64,000 nucleotides of DNA from an uncultured Pseudomonadota bacterium (GCA_913055625.1 CAJXJW010000005.1:186001-250000); one strand, 5' to 3'; positions 1 through 9,879 are shown, counted from the stretch's first letter. The notes: generated by a model not told the origin, from the letters alone. Program-made: numbers and translations.

Positions 1-251
1 TGATACGGCGCCGACGCGAACAGCGCCCCCGTCGTCGCCGACCAGTAATCCGCGGCCGCCTCGCCGAGCGCGTCCTTGGACGGGAAGTGATGAAAGAACG
101 CGCCCTTCGTGACACCGGCCGCCGCGCAGAGATCGTCCACCGTCGTGGCCGCGAAGCCCTTTTGGCGCACGAGCCGCACAGCCGCGTCCAGCAAGCGGGT
201 CCTTGCGTGCCCACGGCCGCCCGCCCGTGCCTTTGCCGTCGTTGTTGCCAT
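1..251 (-). CDS. TetR-family transcriptional regulator, N-terminal part (cut by window edge)
   Basis: This minus-strand gene starts at ATG 251 and runs off the left edge, so only the first 83 codons are present. They encode a TetR N-terminal DNA-binding domain: a basic leader, a helix (LLDAAVRLVRQKGF), then the helix-turn-helix with TVDDLCAAAGVTKGAFFHHF, where the GVTKGAFFHHF recognition helix is diagnostic of the family, followed by PSKDALGEAAADYW. The ligand-binding half is missing, so the inducer cannot be guessed. The promoter and an inverted repeat lie directly in front of the gene, which suggests autorepression. Icd is divergent but has its own -10 box about 100 bp away. Family assignment is firm; function beyond repression is unknown. 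Confidence 0.9.
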   Translation of the reverse strand, partial: MATTTAKARAGGRGHARTRLLDAAVRLVRQKGFAATTVDDLCAAAGVTKGAFFHHFPSKDALGEAAADYWSATTGALFASAPY

Positions 252-258
252 GGCACAG

Positions 259-287
259 AACATACCGACTGGTTGGTATGTTGTCAA
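259..287 (-). promoter_or_regulatory. tetR promoter overlapped by palindromic operator
   Basis: Read on the minus strand there is a near-consensus sigma70 promoter: TTGACA at 287-282, a 17-bp spacer, and TATGTT at 264-259. A perfect inverted repeat, AACATACC (259-266) and GGTATGTT (275-282) with an 8-bp spacer, spans the -10 box and spacer. A TetR dimer bound there would block RNA polymerase. The -10 ends 7 bp before the ATG at 251, so the predicted transcript start is at or next to the start codon. The sequence layout is observed directly; autoregulation is inferred. Confidence 0.75.
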
Positions 288-361
288 CGCTGGTCTGCGA
301 AAGGCCCGTGGAATGCCGGCGCGGCGCGGCCCGTGGCGGTCGCGACGTCGGCCGGTTCCCG

Positions 362-367
362 TATAAT
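362..367 (+). promoter_or_regulatory. Probable -10 box of the icd promoter
   Basis: A perfect TATAAT sits 50 bp before the icd start. The -35 region 17 bp upstream is poor, so the promoter may depend on an activator. The roughly 40-nt leader downstream ends in CAGGGAA just before the ATG, a usable ribosome binding site. Confidence 0.5.
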
Positions 368-416
368 GCCGCGCTCCGTCGGCTTGACGGGCGCCGCTGA
401 TTGACCAGGGAATTCC

Positions 417-2642
417 ATGAGCAAGACGATCATCTACACCAAGACCGACGAAGCCCCCGCACTCGCAACCTACTCGCTGCTGCCGATCGTGCAGGCCTTC
501 GCCGGTGTCGCCGGCATCGACCTGCAGACCCGCGACATCTCGCTCGCAGGGCGCATCCTCGCGAATTTCCCGGAAAACCTGACCGACGCCCAGCGCATCG
601 GGGATGCACTGGCCGAACTCGGCGACATTGCCAGGACGCCGGACGCGAACATCATCAAGCTGCCGAACATCAGCGCATCCATCCCGCAGCTGAAAGCCGC
701 CATCCGTGAACTCCAGTCGCAGGGCTTCGACGTGCCGGACTACCCAGAGGAGCCGGCAAACGATGCCGAGCGGGAGACGAAGGCGCGCTACGCGAAGGTC
801 CTGGGCAGCGCCGTCAATCCCGTGCTGCGCGAGGGCAACTCCGACCGTCGCGTCGCGGCGGCCGTCAAGGCCTACGCGCAGGCGCACCCTCACTCGATGG
901 GCGCGTGGAGCCGGGACTCGAAGTCGCGCGTGTCGCACATGGACAGCGATGATTTCTGCGGCAGCGAACAGTCGGTCGTCATCAACAAGGCCGGCAAGCT
1001 GCGCATCGAGCACGTCGCCGAAGACGGCGGCATCACGGTGCTGCGCGACGCCGTACCGGTGCAGGACGGCGAAGTCGTCGACGCCGCGCGCATGAGTTGC
1101 CGTGCGCTACGCGCGTTTTACGAGCGGGAGATCGACGCCGCGCGTGACGATGACGTGCTGCTGTCGCTGCACCTCAAGGCAACGATGATGAAGGTGTCAG
1201 ACCCGATCATGTTCGGCCACGCCGTCACCGTGTACTACCGCGACGTGTTCGAGGAGTTCGGCGAGCGCTTTGCCGAACTCGGTGTCGAACCGAACAACGG
1301 CATCGGCGACGTGTACGCGCGTATCGCCGACCTGCCCGACGCGGAGCGCAAGGCCATCGAGCAGGCGATCGACGCCGTGTACGCGACGCAGCCGCGCCTC
1401 GCCATGGTCGATTCCGACAAGGGCATCACGAACTTGCACGTGCCGAGCAACGTCATCATCGACGCGTCGATGCCGGCGGCGATCCGGTCTTCCGGCCAGA
1501 TGTGGGGGCCGGACGGCAAGCTGGCCGACACGAACGCGATGATCCCGGATCGCTGCTACGCCGGCATCTACGCGGAAGCCGTCGATTTCTGCCGGGAACA
1601 CGGCGCATTTGATCCGCGGACCATGGGCAACGTCTCGAACGTGGGCCTGATGGCGCAGAAAGCGGAGGAATACGGCTCGCACGACAAGACGTTCGAAGCG
1701 GCCGCCGACGGCGTCATCCGCGTCCTCAACGACGCCGGCCAGCCGATCATGGAACATGCGGTCGAGGCCGGGGACATCTGGCGCATGTGCCAGACGCGCG
1801 ACCTGCCGATCCGCGACTGGGTGAAGCTCGCCGTGCATCGCGCCCGCCAGACCGGCGCGGCCACGATCTTCTGGCTCGACGAGAAGCGCGCTCACGATCG
1901 CAACCTGATCGCCAAGGTCGAGCGCTACCTCGAAGACCACGACACTACCGATCTCGACATTCGCGTCATGGCGCCCGTCGATGCGATGCGCCTGACGCTG
2001 GAGCGGGTGCGCGACGGCAAGGACACCGTGTCGGTCACCGGCAACGTGCTGCGCGATTACCTGACCGACCTGTTCCCGATCCTCGAGCTCGGCACGAGCG
2101 CCAAGATGCTGTCGATCGTGCCGCTGCTGAACGGCGGCGGCCTGTACGAGACCGGCGCCGGCGGCTCGGCGCCGAAACACGTCCAGCAGTTCCTGGAGGA
2201 AGGCCACCTGCGCTGGGATTCGCTGGGCGAATTCCTGGCGCTCGCTGTGTCGCTGGAGGACCTCGCCGAGAAGAGCGACAACGGCGCTGCCCGTGCGCTC
2301 GCCGTGGCCCTCAACCAGGCGAACGGCCGCTACCTCGAGAACGACCGGTCACCGTCACGCAAGGCAGGCGAATTGGACAACCGGGGCAGCCACTACTGGC
2401 TCGCGCGCTACTGGGCGGAGGCGATGGCGGACCGCGGCGACTACACGGAACTCGCGGAACGCTTCGCATCCGTCGCGAGCGAGCTGGCAGACAACGAATC
2501 GACGATCCTCGCAGAGTTGAACAGCACCGAGGGACAGGCGGTCGACATCGGCGGCTACTACCACCCCGACGACGAACGTGCCGCCGCGGCGATGCGGCCG
2601 AGCGCCACCCTGAACCGCATCGTCGGCTCTATCGCCGGCTGA
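417..2642 (+). CDS. icd: NADP-dependent isocitrate dehydrogenase, monomeric type
   Basis: This enzyme oxidatively decarboxylates isocitrate to 2-oxoglutarate with NADP+ in the TCA cycle. At 741 aa it has the length of the monomeric IDH family, unlike the roughly 415-aa dimeric Icd. The start [20 protein letters not shown] and the block [19 protein letters not shown] are hallmark stretches of that family, and the frame is intact to the C-terminal [12 protein letters not shown] 417 follows a CAGGGAA ribosome binding site and the TATAAT box near 362. The gene is monocistronic and convergent with the M23 gene, only 12 bp away, with no recognisable terminator between them. Confidence is very high. 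Confidence 0.97.
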   Translation: MSKTIIYTKTDEAPALATYSLLPIVQAFAGVAGIDLQTRDISLAGRILANFPENLTDAQRIGDALAELGDIARTPDANIIKLPNISASIPQLKAAIRELQSQGFDVPDYPEEPANDAERETKARYAKVLGSAVNPVLREGNSDRRVAAAVKAYAQAHPHSMGAWSRDSKSRVSHMDSDDFCGSEQSVVINKAGKLRIEHVAEDGGITVLRDAVPVQDGEVVDAARMSCRALRAFYEREIDAARDDDVLLSLHLKATMMKVSDPIMFGHAVTVYYRDVFEEFGERFAELGVEPNNGIGDVYARIADLPDAERKAIEQAIDAVYATQPRLAMVDSDKGITNLHVPSNVIIDASMPAAIRSSGQMWGPDGKLADTNAMIPDRCYAGIYAEAVDFCREHGAFDPRTMGNVSNVGLMAQKAEEYGSHDKTFEAAADGVIRVLNDAGQPIMEHAVEAGDIWRMCQTRDLPIRDWVKLAVHRARQTGAATIFWLDEKRAHDRNLIAKVERYLEDHDTTDLDIRVMAPVDAMRLTLERVRDGKDTVSVTGNVLRDYLTDLFPILELGTSAKMLSIVPLLNGGGLYETGAGGSAPKHVQQFLEEGHLRWDSLGEFLALAVSLEDLAEKSDNGAARALAVALNQANGRYLENDRSPSRKAGELDNRGSHYWLARYWAEAMADRGDYTELAERFASVASELADNESTILAELNSTEGQAVDIGGYYHPDDERAAAAMRPSATLNRIVGSIAG

Positions 2643-2654
2643 CCTCCGGCATCG

Positions 2655-3587
2655 TCAGTAGGCCGTCAGCGTCGCCCCGGTCGCCGGGGTGACGACGGTC
2701 GACTCCGCGCCCTGGAAGCGCACCGGTACCGACACCGTGCGCGAGCCGGCGTTCCGCAGCACCACGAAGTGCAGGTGCGGCCCGCTCGAGAATCCGGTGT
2801 TGCCGGAGTCCGCGATGTACTGGCCGCGAACAACGCGATCGCCTGGCCGGACGCGAATCGTATTCCAGTTGAGGTGCGCGTACACCGCGAACGTGCCGTC
2901 GTCGTGCAGGATCTGCACGACGTTCGCCGCTGGCCCGTCCCGCTCCGGGTCCAGCCCGCTGCGGTAGTTGTCGCCGCGCGTCGTGATCACGGTGCCGCCA
3001 CGCGCAGCAAACACGTCCGTACCGACCGGCATCGCAATGTCGATGGCGTAGCGCGAGTCCTCGGTCGTGTGCGTGACGACGTCGGGGTACGCCTGCGTCA
3101 CCGGGAAGTGGCTCGCGATCGCGAACGGGACGCGATAGGGCTGCTCGGGCCGGTGACGGGCCGCCGGATCGCCGAGGCGGTACTCGAATTCGTAGCGCGC
3201 CTCGGGCACGCGGCCGTCGTAGCGCCGCGAAAGCGTCAGGATCCGTTCGCGGCTGCGCGGTGCCAGAACCCAGGTCAGGTCGCGGTCGGGATCCGGGTAC
3301 CGTAGCCCGTGCAATTCGCTGAACCGCAACGTGAGCTCGACGGGCGCGTGCAGCGGGTTCTCGGCTTCGAACTGCACCGACCCGCCGACCGACGACGTCG
3401 TGACGGATACCGCGTCCCCGCGAATCGGCTCGCCGAGCGACCGGACCTCGGCGACCCGGCCATCGGCCGGCGGGCGGTCCGCGTAGATCCACTCGCCGTC
3501 CGGCCCCTGGTACTTGTACAGCGACTGGGCGCTTGCACAAACCGGCGCCAGCAACACGAACAGTATTGCGGCGACGGACGGGCGCAT
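2655..3587 (-). CDS. Exported DUF4124 / M23-type (LytM-like) peptidase-fold protein
   Basis: A 310-aa envelope protein. Residues 1-20 are a signal peptide ending CASA. Residues 21-41 (SLYKYQGPDGEWIYADRPP) are a DUF4124 motif, and about 155-280 form an M23 domain with RYAIDIAMPVGT, YAHLNW (His238) and GPHLHF (His271, His273). M23 enzymes normally cut peptidoglycan cross-bridges or activate amidases. The first zinc ligand of the usual HxxxD motif appears to be Arg179 (RYAID), so it may be an inactive scaffold or use another His. A longer reading frame extends upstream, but I chose ATG 3587 because it begins the signal peptide and overlaps the stop of the upstream protease gene by one base (TGATG), implying translational coupling. 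Confidence 0.85.
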   Translation of the reverse strand: MRPSVAAILFVLLAPVCASAQSLYKYQGPDGEWIYADRPPADGRVAEVRSLGEPIRGDAVSVTTSSVGGSVQFEAENPLHAPVELTLRFSELHGLRYPDPDRDLTWVLAPRSRERILTLSRRYDGRVPEARYEFEYRLGDPAARHRPEQPYRVPFAIASHFPVTQAYPDVVTHTTEDSRYAIDIAMPVGTDVFAARGGTVITTRGDNYRSGLDPERDGPAANVVQILHDDGTFAVYAHLNWNTIRVRPGDRVVRGQYIADSGNTGFSSGPHLHFVVLRNAGSRTVSVPVRFQGAESTVVTPATGATLTAY

Positions 3588-6388
3588 CAGCCGCCGATCG
3601 ACGAACGCACCCAACCGTTGTCCGGAGTGCGGCGGATCTGGTAGGCAGGCCAGTACTGGTTGTCCAGCTTCAGCGTGATGACCTCGACGGCACCGTTCCA
3701 GGTCACCGTGGTGACGCGCACTGACTCCTGGTCTTCCTTCGTCGCGACGACGTCGACGAAGGCCTGCAGGTCCGGCGTCGGCGTCTCGTCGACCTGCACG
3801 ACACGACGTCCGGCCCACAGGCCGTAGCGTGTCGCCGGCGAGCCGTAATTGAAATAGGCGACGTATACGCCGTACGGCGGTATCCCGCGCTGCGCGGCCA
3901 TCGCGTGGTGCGGGTCCTGAAGCAGCGCACCGGCCCACGCGACGGCACGGTCGATGCCGCGCCCGTCCAGCGAGGCGGTGGCCACCGGGAGCTCGAGCTC
4001 GCGGTCGTCGCGCCAGACGGTGACCGTCACGTGTGGTTTCTGCGTGGCCTTCTCGAGCGCCCGGAAGTTCGTGACGACCTTGGCGTCGATCGACAGGATG
4101 ATGTCACCGTTCTGCAGCACGTCGGCCGCCGGCGCGCCGGCCGTCAGGCGCGTCACGGTCAGCGCACGGCGCTGTTCCGGGTTGTCGCGTTCCAGGCGCT
4201 CGAGCCACTCCTCGCTCACGCCGAGGTTGCGGGCCGCGAACAGCGGTGCGTAGGTGAACTCGGCCTCCAGGGAATAGAACGGCCGCCCCTCCCGCACCGT
4301 ATTCACGAAATCCGTCACCAGCGACGCCGGGATGCCGCGGTTGACCTGGGCCGCCTCTCCGCCCGACGAGATGTCGAAGCTGGACCAGGTGGCCGCCACG
4401 CGGCCGCGTTTGTCCAGCAGCACGCCATCAAACTCCATCGGCCCGTTGACGAGAGAGATGCCCTCGATATTCGCGTCGCGAAACCGGAGCGTCCGCGACA
4501 GCGGCAGCACCAGTGGATCGACCGACGCAACGGTGCTCTGCTGGTGCACGAGTTGGTGATCGGCCCGGATGCCCACGACCCAGACGTCATCGCCGGCGCC
4601 CAGCGGCTCGTTCGAAAAGCGGGCTTCTCGAACCGGCGTGTCACCGATGGTCGCCGGGTCGTAGGAGACCAGCGCCAGGTTGTGCAGCGGGTGCACCAGC
4701 TCGATCTTCGCCTTCACTTCGAGCGAACCGGCAAACGTCACCGTGACGTCGCCGATCGCGATCGGCACCGTGTTGCGATCGACGACGACGTAGCCGCGCT
4801 CGCGGTCCACGACGACGCCGGTGCCGTAGTAGTGCCGCTCGGCAACGCCCGACAGCGTGTACGGCAGGTCGAACGTGACGACCACCAGGGACGGCGCGAT
4901 CCCGTCCACGCGCGGGTCGTCATGGCGCGCAAACTGGGTGCTGCCGGCGACCGGCGGGCTCGGCGGCGGACCGGCGCCGAGATCGCGGCACGGCCAGAGG
5001 CCCGTGGCATCGTTGCGGCTGCAGCGCCGCACCGGGAACCACACGCGGTCCATCTCGAACGGCCGTACGACAGTGTTCTGCGGGTTGTCCATCGTGACGT
5101 AGTGCAACTGGGCCCGCGACCCGTCGGCCAGTTCGTCGAGCGCCTTCTCGAAATCATCGAGACTGCGAATCTCGGCGGCGCCGAAGCGCGTGATCACGGC
5201 CCCGCGCGGCACCGCGGCCTTCGACATCAGGTAGCCCGGGTTCGCGACGTACACGCCCTTGACCGGCAGGTTGTAGTGCCGCGCCTGCTGGTAGGACAGT
5301 TCGTTGACGATCGCGTCGCCGACCTCGACGTACTCGGACGGCGTGATCGCGTGCAGATCGTTGACCTGCACCTCCTCGACGACGCGGCGCCCGCCCCGTT
5401 CCAACTCGATTTCGACAGTGCCGCCGACGTTGTCGTCCAGGATCGCGGCGAGCGGAATGAACTGGGTGACGAGGTCGCCGTTGACGCGCAGCACGATGTC
5501 ACCGGGCTGCAGCTTGCCGTCTGCCGGTGAGCCCGGGATGACCTGCTGCACGGTCAGCATGCCGGTCTGCTTCGGGAACGCCGAACGCACGGCGTGCTCG
5601 GACGCCTCCGTCAGCCCGAGCCGCCCCAGTTCATCGTAGGGCTTGTGCTCGAACATCGTCTGCAGCGTGCCGCGCGGTACCGGCTGGCCGTCCTGCAGCA
5701 GGCGCATGACGCGCTGGATGCGATCGAGCGGCAGGAAGAAGCTGCTCGCCGCCGAGCTGTTGGCGCCGGCATTCAGCGCCACGACCTCGCCGTCGATGTT
5801 CACGACCGGTGAGCCGGACGAGCCGCCGGACGTGCCCGATGCCGCCTGGAAATAGAACGTGTTGAAGTCGTTGTAGTTGCCGCGGCCGTAATCCGGCGCC
5901 TTGCGGTCCAGCCGCGCGATCGTGCCCGCGAGTATCGACAGCTGTTCGCCGGCGTCATTGCCGATGACCCGGATCTCCCGGCCGATGCCCGCGCCGGACG
6001 GCGACAGCGGCAGTTCGCTGGGCTCGATGTAGCGCAGGTCTGCCGGGTCGTAGCGGAAGAACCCGAAGTCGTGCACCGGGTCCCGGTACACCGGCGTCAG
6101 CCGGACTTCCTCGTTATTGCGGAAGACGGCCTCGGCGACGACGGGGCCCGGCGTCACGACGTGGCGATTCGTCAGGATGAGACCCCGTTCGGCGTCGACG
6201 ACGAAGCCGGTGGCCTGGCTGGAGGAATTCCACTCGGTGTCGAACGCGCGGGTACTGTCGACCCGAATCGAGACCACGCCGGACGATATCCGGTCGATCG
6301 TTCGGGTCCAGGCGCCGTCGTCGGCAGCGAAAGTGGAAGTGGCGCCGGCAAGCGCCAGGATTACGGCAACAGAACCTCGGAACAGCAT
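3587..6388 (-). CDS. Double HtrA-like serine protease (Nma111-type, tandem trypsin-PDZ)
   Basis: A 933-aa exported protein (signal peptide about 1-22) with two trypsin-like domains, each followed by PDZ-like sequence. The first domain has a complete triad: His76 (LTNRHVV), Asp107 (VHDFGFF) and Ser191 in GGSSGSPVV, with PDZ at about 265-340 and 375-440. The second (about 480-700) is degenerate: its His position reads VDRNTV and no GxSGxP serine motif is present; a further PDZ follows at about 735-800. This one-active-plus-one-dead layout and the GSSGSP motif match yeast Nma111p rather than DegP/DegQ, which have one protease domain. Probably a periplasmic quality-control protease. It is coupled to the downstream M23 gene and begins about 100 bp after gcvPB. 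Confidence 0.85.
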   Translation of the reverse strand: MLFRGSVAVILALAGATSTFAADDGAWTRTIDRISSGVVSIRVDSTRAFDTEWNSSSQATGFVVDAERGLILTNRHVVTPGPVVAEAVFRNNEEVRLTPVYRDPVHDFGFFRYDPADLRYIEPSELPLSPSGAGIGREIRVIGNDAGEQLSILAGTIARLDRKAPDYGRGNYNDFNTFYFQAASGTSGGSSGSPVVNIDGEVVALNAGANSSAASSFFLPLDRIQRVMRLLQDGQPVPRGTLQTMFEHKPYDELGRLGLTEASEHAVRSAFPKQTGMLTVQQVIPGSPADGKLQPGDIVLRVNGDLVTQFIPLAAILDDNVGGTVEIELERGGRRVVEEVQVNDLHAITPSEYVEVGDAIVNELSYQQARHYNLPVKGVYVANPGYLMSKAAVPRGAVITRFGAAEIRSLDDFEKALDELADGSRAQLHYVTMDNPQNTVVRPFEMDRVWFPVRRCSRNDATGLWPCRDLGAGPPPSPPVAGSTQFARHDDPRVDGIAPSLVVVTFDLPYTLSGVAERHYYGTGVVVDRERGYVVVDRNTVPIAIGDVTVTFAGSLEVKAKIELVHPLHNLALVSYDPATIGDTPVREARFSNEPLGAGDDVWVVGIRADHQLVHQQSTVASVDPLVLPLSRTLRFRDANIEGISLVNGPMEFDGVLLDKRGRVAATWSSFDISSGGEAAQVNRGIPASLVTDFVNTVREGRPFYSLEAEFTYAPLFAARNLGVSEEWLERLERDNPEQRRALTVTRLTAGAPAADVLQNGDIILSIDAKVVTNFRALEKATQKPHVTVTVWRDDRELELPVATASLDGRGIDRAVAWAGALLQDPHHAMAAQRGIPPYGVYVAYFNYGSPATRYGLWAGRRVVQVDETPTPDLQAFVDVVATKEDQESVRVTTVTWNGAVEVITLKLDNQYWPAYQIRRTPDNGWVRSSIGG

Positions 6389-6489
6389 GCGACCCCTTTG
6401 TCAGACCGGCAACCGGCAGCCCTATAGTCTACGTCAGACTGGCTGTACGCGAACCGGTTCCCGCAATCGCGCCGTACGGCGCCCCCGGC

Positions 6490-7956
6490 TCACTCGCCGT
6501 CGAATCTTATGTCCAGCTGCCGCGCGGCTTTGACATCGTCGAGGCGGCGAACGGGCATCGTGTAAGGCGCGTCCTTGTAGGTCTTGCCGTTGTGCCGGGC
6601 GTCCTCGACGATGGCGACGAGCGCGTCGACGAAGCCGTCCAGCGTTTCCTTGCTTTCCGTTTCCGTCGGCTCGATGAGCAGGCACTCCGGGACCAGCAAC
6701 GGAAAATAGGTGGTAGGTGCATGGTAGTTGCGATCAAGCAGCGCCTTCGCCACGTCCATGGCAGTGAGGTCGTACTGCCTCGCGTCCTTGCGCAGCGTAA
6801 TGATGAACTCGTGGCTGGCGCGCCGGCCCGGGAACGCGAGTTCGAGTCCGGCGTCCGCGAGGCGCGCCATCAGGTAGTTCGCGTTCAGCGTCGCGTACTC
6901 GGCGATACGCTGCATGCCGTCCCGCCCCACCATGCGCATGTAGACGTAGGCGCGGAGCAGCACGCCGGCATTGCCCATGAAGCCGGACAGGCGCCCGATG
7001 CTCTGCGGCACGTCCTCTTCTTCCAGCCAGCGGTACACCGGCTCGCCGTCGACGTCATCGCGGCCGACGACGGGAATCGGCAGGAACGGCAGCAGCCGGC
7101 GGTTCACGCCGACGGCACCCGAGCCCGGGCCCCCGCCGCCGTGCGGCGTCGAGAATGTCTTGTGCAGGTTCATGTGGATGACGTCGAAGCCCATGTCGCC
7201 CGGCCGGACTTTGCCGAGGATCGCGTTGAGGTTCGCGCCGTCGTAATACAGGAGGCCGCCTGCGTCGTGGACGAGCGCTGCGACGTCCGCAATGTGCCGC
7301 TCGAACACGCCCAGCGTCGACGGGTTCGTCAGCATGATGCCGGCGGTCTTCGGTCCCAGCGCCGATCTCAGCGCCTCGATGTCGACGTCCCCGTCCGGCC
7401 CTGTCGGGATCTCGCGAACGACACAGCCGCACATCGTGGCGGTCGCCGGGTTCGTACCGTGCGCCGCGTCCGGCACGATGATCTCGTTGCGCTCGTGATC
7501 ACCGCGTGCCTTGTGATACGCGCGGATCATTGCGACGCCGGCCAGCTCGCCCTGTGCCCCGGCCATCGGCGTCAGCGACACGCCCTGCATGCCCGTGACG
7601 GCCTTCAGCATCTCCTGCAGCTCGTACATGCAGGTGAGAAACCCCTGGCCGTGACTCGCGGGCCCGAGCGGGTGCCGGTTTGCGAAGCCCGGCAGCAGCG
7701 CCAGCGAGTTGCAGGCCCGCGGGTTGTACTTCATCGTGCACGAACCCAGCGGGTAGAACTGGGTATCGATCGAAAAGTTCTTCTGCGACAGGCGCGTGAA
7801 GTGCCGGACGGTTTGCAACTCGGACGCTTCCGGCAGCACCGGCCGGTCCCCGCGGCGCAATGCGTCCGGGATGTCCGCAATGTCATCGCCGGCCGGTGCC
7901 TGCGCGAAGGCGCGGCGGCCGCTGCGCGATTTTTCGAAGATCAGTTTGTCCAGCAT
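6490..7956 (-). CDS. gcvPB: Glycine dehydrogenase (decarboxylating), subunit 2
   Basis: The 488-aa C-terminal half of a split P-protein. With GcvPA it decarboxylates glycine on pyridoxal phosphate and passes the aminomethyl group to lipoyl-GcvH. The PLP site is visible as [21 protein letters not shown], with the preceding [12 protein letters not shown] and SPLT-type active-site loops. Last gene of the gcv operon; the peroxidase gene ends 3 bp upstream of its ATG. The split form is usual in several deep gammaproteobacteria and Gram-positives, in contrast to fused GcvP in enterics. Confidence 0.96.
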   Translation of the reverse strand: MLDKLIFEKSRSGRRAFAQAPAGDDIADIPDALRRGDRPVLPEASELQTVRHFTRLSQKNFSIDTQFYPLGSCTMKYNPRACNSLALLPGFANRHPLGPASHGQGFLTCMYELQEMLKAVTGMQGVSLTPMAGAQGELAGVAMIRAYHKARGDHERNEIIVPDAAHGTNPATATMCGCVVREIPTGPDGDVDIEALRSALGPKTAGIMLTNPSTLGVFERHIADVAALVHDAGGLLYYDGANLNAILGKVRPGDMGFDVIHMNLHKTFSTPHGGGGPGSGAVGVNRRLLPFLPIPVVGRDDVDGEPVYRWLEEEDVPQSIGRLSGFMGNAGVLLRAYVYMRMVGRDGMQRIAEYATLNANYLMARLADAGLELAFPGRRASHEFIITLRKDARQYDLTAMDVAKALLDRNYHAPTTYFPLLVPECLLIEPTETESKETLDGFVDALVAIVEDARHNGKTYKDAPYTMPVRRLDDVKAARQLDIRFDGE

Positions 7957-7959
7957 GCC

Positions 7960-8475
7960 CTACTCGTCAATGTCGATGCCCAGCGCACGAAACGCCGCGG
8001 CGTAGTCCGGTTCGGTCGCGATGTCGTCGATCTGCTCTGTGTGCACGACCGTGTTGTTTTCGTCGAGGACGACGACGGCCCGCGAGAACATCCCCGCGAG
8101 CGGGCCGTCGAGTATCAGGACCCCGTAGTTGTCGCCAAAGCCCGCGTGGCGGATCGCCGACAGGCCGACGACGTGCGAGAGCTCGTTTTCTTCCAGGAAG
8201 CGCGCATGCGCGAACGGCAGGTCGTAGGAGACCATCAGCATCGCGAGGTCGTCGTAGGCGGCGCCCAGGCGCTCGAACTCGGTGACCGAGCGCGCGCAAA
8301 CGGTCGTGTCCACACTGACGAAGATATTCATGATCTTGCGCATGCCCATCCAGTTCGCCAGCGACACGTTCTGCAGGCGCGTGTTGACCAGCATGATGTC
8401 CGGCGCGCGGCTGCCGACGGACGGCAGGTCGCCCTTCGTCGCGTACTGGCCCTTCTCGTAGGAAAACGTCGCCAT
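7960..8475 (-). CDS. Thiol peroxidase (Tpx-like) with a single cysteine
   Basis: A 171-aa protein aligning along its whole length with Tpx peroxiredoxins: LPSVGSRAPDIMLVNTRL, NIFVSVDTTVCARSV, SYDLPFAHARF, RAVVVLDENNTV, DDIATEPDYAAAF. The peroxidatic cysteine (Cys60) and its threonine (Thr57) are kept. The resolving cysteine of classic Tpx, in ARFC, is Leu94 here, and Cys60 is the only cysteine in the protein, so it must work as a 1-Cys enzyme with an external thiol or be resolved in trans. ATG 8475 was chosen because it matches the family start and lies 4 bp after the gcvPA stop. It sits between gcvPA and gcvPB in one tight transcription unit. Confidence 0.88.
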   Translation of the reverse strand: MATFSYEKGQYATKGDLPSVGSRAPDIMLVNTRLQNVSLANWMGMRKIMNIFVSVDTTVCARSVTEFERLGAAYDDLAMLMVSYDLPFAHARFLEENELSHVVGLSAIRHAGFGDNYGVLILDGPLAGMFSRAVVVLDENNTVVHTEQIDDIATEPDYAAAFRALGIDIDE

Positions 8476-8479
8476 CGCC

Positions 8480-9853
8480 TCAGGCCCGCCTGCGCGCGGT
8501 GGGAGCGAACACGTCGCGCATCGCGCCGGCGTAAGCGGCAATGTCCGCCTCGGTCTTCGTTTCCGTTGCGCAGACGAGCAGCGCGTTGCCGAGTTCCGGC
8601 CGCCAGCGGGAGAGATCCAGCCCGCCGAGGATGCCGTGGTCCGCGAGCGCGTCGAGCACGCCGGCCGCCGGCCGATCCAGCCTGAGCGCCACCTCGTGGA
8701 AATGCGGGCCGTCGTACAGGCGCTCGATGCCGTCGATCGCGCACAGCGCGTCGGCCAGCCGTGCCGTGTTCTGCTGCGACGCGCTGGCGACCCGGGCCAG
8801 CCCGTCGAAGCCGAGCAGCGACATGTAAATCGTCGCGGCAGTCACCATCAGGCCCTGGTTCGTGCAGATGTTCGATGTCGCCTTGGAGCGGCGTATGTGC
8901 TGTTCACGTGCCTGCAGCGTCAACGCATAGCCGGGCTCGCCGTCCAGATCCGTCGTCCGGCCGACGATGCGCCCGGGCATCTGGCGCACGTGACCTGACT
9001 TGCACGTCATGTAACCGAAGTAGGGTCCGCCCGACGAGAGCGGCACGCCGAGCGGCTGCCCTTCGCCGCACGCGATATCGGCGCCGGCGGCGCCCCAGTG
9101 TCCCGGCGCCTTGAGCACGGCCAGCGACGTGGGGTTTGCGATCGCGATCGACAGTGCACCCTGTTCCGCCGCCCAGTCCGTCAGCCGGTCGACGTCTTCC
9201 AGCGTGCCGACGAACGTCGGTTGCTGGATGACAACGGCCACGGGCTCGCGGCCGGCCGGCAGCGCGTCCACGTCGACCTTGCCGCTGTCCGCGTTGACGG
9301 GGAGCCATTCGAACGTGAGACCCTGGCTGCCGGCGATCGCTTCGGCGACCTGCGCGTAGACCGGGTGGACGCCGGGCGCGAGCAGGATGCGCCGGCTCTT
9401 CACCTTGCGGTTGACGCGCACGGCCATCAGCGCCGCTTCCGCGAGCGCCGACGCGCCGTCGTACAGTGAGGCGTTGCTCACGTCGAGGCCCGTCAGGGCG
9501 GTAATCATCGTCTGGTACTCGTAGATCGTCTGCAGCGTGCCCTGGCTGGCTTCGGCCTGGTACGGCGTGTAGGCGCTGTAGTACTCGCCGCGCGTGGCGA
9601 TGTCCCAGACGGCGGCCGGGATGTGATGCTCGTAAGCGCCGCCGCCAATGAAACACAGCGGATTGCCGTCCTGGCCGGCGCGCTCGCGCATCAGCCGGGT
9701 GATCTGCATCTCGCTGAGCGCCTCCGGAACGCCGTCGAGCGATCCGATGCGTAACTCGGCCGGAATTTCGTCGAACAGCGCCTCGAGGTCCGGCGCGCCG
9801 ATGGCCGCGAGCATTTCCTCCGTGTCCTTCGGCGTGTGGGGTATGAATGGCAT
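8480..9853 (-). CDS. gcvPA: Glycine dehydrogenase (decarboxylating), subunit 1
   Basis: The 457-aa N-terminal half of the P-protein, pairing with GcvPB. It begins [19 protein letters not shown] and carries the family blocks [34 protein letters not shown] and [22 protein letters not shown] 9853 is preceded by GAAGG. It follows gcvH by 26 bp; the next gene starts 4 bp after its stop. Confidence 0.96.
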   Translation of the reverse strand: MPFIPHTPKDTEEMLAAIGAPDLEALFDEIPAELRIGSLDGVPEALSEMQITRLMRERAGQDGNPLCFIGGGAYEHHIPAAVWDIATRGEYYSAYTPYQAEASQGTLQTIYEYQTMITALTGLDVSNASLYDGASALAEAALMAVRVNRKVKSRRILLAPGVHPVYAQVAEAIAGSQGLTFEWLPVNADSGKVDVDALPAGREPVAVVIQQPTFVGTLEDVDRLTDWAAEQGALSIAIANPTSLAVLKAPGHWGAAGADIACGEGQPLGVPLSSGGPYFGYMTCKSGHVRQMPGRIVGRTTDLDGEPGYALTLQAREQHIRRSKATSNICTNQGLMVTAATIYMSLLGFDGLARVASASQQNTARLADALCAIDGIERLYDGPHFHEVALRLDRPAAGVLDALADHGILGGLDLSRWRPELGNALLVCATETKTEADIAAYAGAMRDVFAPTARRRA

Positions 9854-9879
9854 GGCCTTCGCGCGTCCTCCGTATCGCG

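Noticed and set aside
1197-2207. A 336-codon minus-strand frame inside icd
   Set aside because: Lies wholly within the intact monomeric icd; no domain or ribosome binding site.
6389-6489. Terminator after gcvPB at GCGCCGTACGGCGC (about 6470-6483)
   Set aside because: The stem is short and no T-run follows, so an intrinsic terminator is not supported; the protease promoter in this gap is also unclear.
6592-8685. A 697-codon plus-strand frame over gcvPB, tpx-like and gcvPA
   Set aside because: Crosses three convincingly coding genes antisense.
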